64,000 bases of DNA from Symbiodinium sp. CCMP2592 (taxonomy: Eukaryota; Sar; Dinophyceae; Suessiales; Symbiodiniaceae). This document shows, in pieces, positions 60,741 through 64,000 of the stretch. The DNA is taken from positions 440,153 to 504,152 of the forward strand of contig CAJNDT010005445.1 in assembly GCA_905221615.1 (NCBI GenBank). Direction: 5' to 3'. Position 1 is the first letter of the stretch, and every line of letters begins with the position of its first letter. A program made the position numbers and the translations under genes. Under the pieces are notes generated by a model. That model did no database searches. It was given only the letters and a program-made list of their open reading frames with translations, and was not told where the DNA came from.

Positions 60741-63700
60741 GTCTATCTACCTATAGGACAACCGATCTATCTATGTATCTATCCATCTATCTATCTCTCT
60801 CTATCTACTTTCTATGTATCTATCTATCTGTCTATCTCTCTATCTATGTATCTATCTATCTATCTATCTATCTATCTCTCGATCTGTCGATCCATCGGTC
60901 GACCTAGCTAGTTATTTTTCTACCTCTGTCTCTCTACTTATCTAAATGTCTATCAGGGTCTGAATCTCTATCTTCTCGGCATCTATAACTATAGCTATGT
61001 CTATATCTATATCTATGTGTATACCTATATCTGTATCTGTATCTACATATATATATATATAAAAACCCATTTATCTATCTATCGAACAATCGATCTATCG
61101 AACTATCGATCCATGGATCTATCTATCTATCCGTTTATCTACCTATCTATCTATCACCCCCTTTACAGGTTCCTGCAAGGCTTGCGACATGGCTGGGGCG
61201 CAGTGATACACGGAAATGTGCGTATGCTGTGTATATGTATGCGTGTATAATATGTTTCTATATACATATATATATATATGTATATATACATGTATAGGAT
61301 GAACAGATAGATAGATCAGACAGATGGATCGATCGATGGATCGATAGTTCGACAGATCGGTTGTTCGATAGATAGGTCGATGGGTAGATAGAGAGATAGA
61401 CTAGATAGAAGATAGAGAGATATACAGATAGAAAGGTAGGTGGGTAGATAGAAAGATAGACAGATAGATAGCTAAAGGCATAGATCCAGATATAGATGTA
61501 GACAGAATGTGTGCATGGCAACAATATTCCTTGGATAACTTCTTGACTCAACGCAGATGTGCAAACGGCAGCCCTTGTACAAGTAGCTTACACGTAAATG
61601 AAAGAGGTTCAGAAGAAACCAATAAACCTTTATCTGGACCATGGAGCAACACAGCAGTTCAAGAGTTTCAACAAGGATGTTGGATTTGGGAAAGAGTTCG
61701 AGTCAAGCACTTGGCTTCAGTGCATTTAGGTTTCCAGGCCTTTCCCCAAAAGCCAAAGAAACATTAAGCTTGGACCAACCTTTGAACCCCAACCGGAAAA
61801 CCCTACAACCCCCATGCAATCCCGAAAAATGGAAACGCTCATGAATTGGAACGAACCTCAGGAGCTCCTTTGCCGCCAAGAGGGGCTGCAGGGACGGATC
61901 CAGCAGCAGCTTCTCTCATCTGTGCGTGAGTGTTGTCTTTTGTTAAGAAAGTGGAGAGGGGGGGGGGTTGCTAAGTTTGACCACCCAAAGTTGTGTGATT
62001 TGACAGCCGAGCAGCTGTGTAGGCTTGAGTCTTGGTTTTTCGGCGGGAGGAGAATCGATTCTCAAGCCGAAGGATAACCGTGGCGTGGTTGATTTCTTCC
62101 GGACAGTGACTTTACAAGCTGGGGCTATAAAGATCATTCCGAAAACAAGCTTTACAGGTCAGCACAGGAGGCCGGCTAGCCGATGTTTGACCACATGATG
62201 GCTCGAGCTAGAGCTTATCCAGGGTAGGGCATCGGCGACCTTCGATGTTTTTCACAGAACTTGTAAGCTCCGTAGGCCACAGGCGCTTGCACAGTCCGGC
62301 ACCCACCATAGGTTGACAGATGCTGAAGATACACGATGTTTCAAACACGATCCACACTGCTAACCTGATGTGCCGCCTTTGTTGCTAGGAATCTGTCAAG
62401 ATGCTCCTCAATTTCATGGGTGTAACCATCCAGTTGCCGCCGCCACCTCCAGCGCAAACGGCTCCCATCCAGTTGCTGCCGCAACCAGCTCCGGTGCAAG
62501 CGGCTCCGGGACAAGCGCCCTGGCCCTTAATCAAGACTTAAGTTGGTTGTCGTTGAGTTCTGTCATGCCAGTAAGCATGTTACAACAGCTGGACTTATGC
62601 AATGGTTTGTGCTTCTATCCACAGATTGGCTGTGCAAGGACCAGCAATGCTGGGGCGCCTGGGACATTGAAAAGCAGAAATTTCAACAGGAGCTGGCCGC
62701 CCGAGACGGTGAAAATCAGAGGCTTGAGTCGGAGCTGGTGCGTCGGGAGGGTGAAAAACGATTGCTTGAAGCGAAGCTGATGGCAGAGAAGAAGAAACGC
62801 ACAGATGTTGCACCCTGGCTTGTACAGTCCATGCAAGGTTGGGGTAGCGGCCTGTAGTAGCTCAGGTCTTACTTCGTCTGTATGTGGACGCAATCTTCCA
62901 ACTTTGGGCGGGTTGCAGTTTGTGTAAGAACACCGGCCTTGGTAGACTTCTGAAGCCCTCCTAAAGGTTAAACTTTGAGCTAAGCCCCAGGAGACAGCCC
63001 GAAGAACGCCAAGGGAATAGAACCCTACCCGCTAGGAGTATTGCGCTGGCGGTGTCAGTGCATAGGAGTGTGCACATCGGGTGTTGCGCCTTGTGGACGC
63101 CCCTCAAGTCCTCGATTAGTGTTAGACTGTTGTCTTGAGCACAGCTAAGGAGACCAAACTTCAAGATGCTTTGTCCGCCCTCGTCAAAGAACGGAAGCAG
63201 AAAGAAAATGCAGAGCAAAAGTTGTTCGATATTCAGGAGCAGAAGCTTTCTACTGCTCATGGTGCATGTTGGCAATACGAGATGGAGAATCAGTGGCACC
63301 CATTTCTGCCTGAAGGAAACGAGCAGATGCTTCAGGCTTATTTGGCATACATCGACGACACTTACAGATGTCGTCAGGCACACATTGTTGCAGGTGGAGT
63401 TGAGCGTATCGTTGATTTCGAGTGGATGACCCAAACACATGCAACAACACGAAGAAGGCGAAATGTTCGCATCGTCACCGGAGTGCCTGTGCAGTGGGAA
63501 AGTACCGCGGCGGAGTTGTTGATGCAGAGTGACGATGCGAGCGCCTTCTATGTCGAGGTAAGAGCTGCAACCCTGCTTGAGGTGATCAGCGGCCTTCTGC
63601 GGGCGACAGGGCACGCTTGGGATCTATCGACGGCATGCTCCCAGATGAAGAACGCCACGGTGAAGTCCGTTCACCGGATCGAAAACTACCAACTTTGGCA

Positions 63701-64000
63701 ACGCTACCAAGCGAGGCTGCGTGCCATGAGGGAAGACAGAGCCAAGTACAACTTGCACTCAGAGCCCGCAGCTCTTGATCTGGATGGTCGTGAGCATGTT
63801 ATGACTGAGAGCCAGCCGTACTTGGACTGTGGGGAGCCCTTGGCACGCGACGTGGATGAGAAGATACTGTTGCATGGCACATCATGGTACAATGCCAATT
63901 CTATCGTGGAAAACGGTTTTGACCACAGGACCTGTGCACGTGGGATGTACGGTGATGGCGTCTATTTTGCTGGTGCTGCATGCAAGAGCCATCAATATTC
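55517..64000 (+). CDS. WWE-PARP domain protein (ADP-ribosyltransferase), 3' end beyond window
   Basis: Exons: 55517-55553, 55976-56035, 56304-56359, 56667-56803, 57949-58008, 60330-60423, 60530-60609, 61862-61925, 62389-62541, 62625-62837, 63145 to beyond 64000. Phases 1-2, 2-2, 2-1, 1-0, 0-0, 0-1, 1-0, 0-1, 1-1, 1-1, 1- agree at all ten junctions. Exons at 60330-60609 and 62625-63240 encode Glu/Lys/Gln-rich coiled-coil. A WWE domain begins at Trp 63270 (WQYEMENQWHPF) and ends near 63465 (VDFEWMTQTHATTRRRRNV). The PARP catalytic domain follows: pre-segment RIENYQLWQRYQ, then LLHGTSWYNANSI (His codon 63873) and GDGVYFAGAACKSHQYS (Tyr codon 63963). WWE domains bind ADP-ribose chains; PARPs transfer ADP-ribose from NAD to proteins. 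The third catalytic residue lies outside the window. The frame of exon 62389-62541 is the least sure. Confidence 0.75.
55620..55722. repeat. Foldback element, family B (copy 4)
   Basis: TGGAGTTTCCGAAAATTAGG and ATTTTCGGAAACTCCCA. Lies in the first intron of the PARP gene model. Confidence 0.8.
55815..55930. repeat. Foldback element, family F (copy 3)
   Basis: AGTATAGGGGCGTAACTAG and CTAATCATTAAGGCCCCTATAT. Same intron as the family B copy at 55620. Confidence 0.7.
56382..56420 (+). repeat. Half copy of foldback family B
   Basis: GGGGGTTTCCGAGAATTAGG then GGTACCTTATTAGGGG, matching only the left half. It starts 23 bp after the exon end at 56359. Confidence 0.6.
57030..57085. repeat. (ATGT)n microsatellite
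   Basis: TACGTATGTATGCATGCATG-type repeat in an intron of the PARP gene. Confidence 0.75.
58034..58216. repeat. Foldback element, family C (copy 5), expanded
   Basis: TACTTGGAGGTTCAGGGGCA left end and CATGAACCTGCAAGTA right end. An extra segment TTAAGGGTCCCTTTAAAGGG is inserted in the left arm. It begins 25 bp after the donor at 58009. Confidence 0.75.
58217..60329. other. Rest of the large intron of the PARP gene
   Basis: Contains GAT-rich DNA (58790-59060), CCCTGAA words near 59380 and no exon I can place in phase. Open frames at 58529-58813 (minus) and 59122-59418 (plus) are unsupported. Confidence 0.35.
60703..61150. repeat. (TCTA)n microsatellite block
   Basis: ATCTATCTATCTATCT with many variants and short TA runs, within the intron 60610-61861. 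Confidence 0.9.
61255..61475. repeat. (TAGA)n microsatellite, inverted to the preceding block
   Basis: GATAGATAGATCAGACAGAT-type DNA is the reverse complement of the TCTA block 100-400 bp upstream, so the two can pair into a long hairpin inside one intron. Confidence 0.85.

Overview
This window looks like nuclear DNA of a dinoflagellate, probably one with a large, intron-rich genome. The evidence is: pervasive TTTAGGG/CCCTAAA telomere-like motifs scattered through non-coding DNA; protein-like reading frames that appear only as short exons (about 10-340 bp), nearly all on the + strand; possible GA as well as GT intron starts; and a copia-type retrotransposon whose domain set I associate with dinoflagellate elements. 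I see no rRNA, tRNA, CRISPR array or bacterial-style operon. Exons were found by eye, by asking that splice sites, intron phase and reading frame agree. Product names are given only where a domain is recognisable; all other models are hypothetical proteins. Layout: (1) 1-14.7 kb holds several compact multi-exon + strand genes (202-1771, 6807-8105, 11043-11486, and ambiguous models at 9992-10425 and 12497-12981), separated by telomere-like DNA, foldback elements and a large microsatellite block (8.4-9.8 kb). (2) 14705-23344 is a complete 8640-bp Ty1/copia LTR retrotransposon on the - strand. It has identical-looking 195-bp LTRs, a 5-bp target duplication (AACCC), a primer-binding site and a polypurine tract. 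Its pol contains, upstream of integrase, a methyltransferase-like domain and a TET/JBP-like 2-oxoglutarate/Fe(II) dioxygenase domain. The frame is broken by one UAG and about three frame changes, and one RNase H catalytic Asp reads as Asn. (3) 23.3-34.8 kb is repeat-rich, with exon-like islands (24907-25172, 28112-29164, 29457-29536). (4) 34.8-48.4 kb carries + strand models at 34798-35721, 36167-36759, 38293-38757 and 39228-40154, then a twelve-exon gene at 40711-48414 in which every junction phase agrees. (5) 49.6-54.6 kb holds a model with a DM9-like exon. (6) From 55.5 kb to the right edge runs a gene of at least ten exons encoding a coiled-coil, a WWE domain and the start of a PARP catalytic domain; it continues beyond the window. 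Two structural themes stand out. First, many introns begin with GTTTAGG/GTTTGGG/GTTGGG-like sequence and carry CCCTAAA-like sequence before the acceptor, so their ends are potential inverted repeats flanking each exon. Second, at least eight families of roughly 80-180 bp palindromic, MITE-like foldback elements sit mainly in introns and intergenic gaps, some next to splice sites. The + strand genes look like a unidirectional array; the retrotransposon, inserted into a CCCTAAA tract, is the only clear feature on the - strand.
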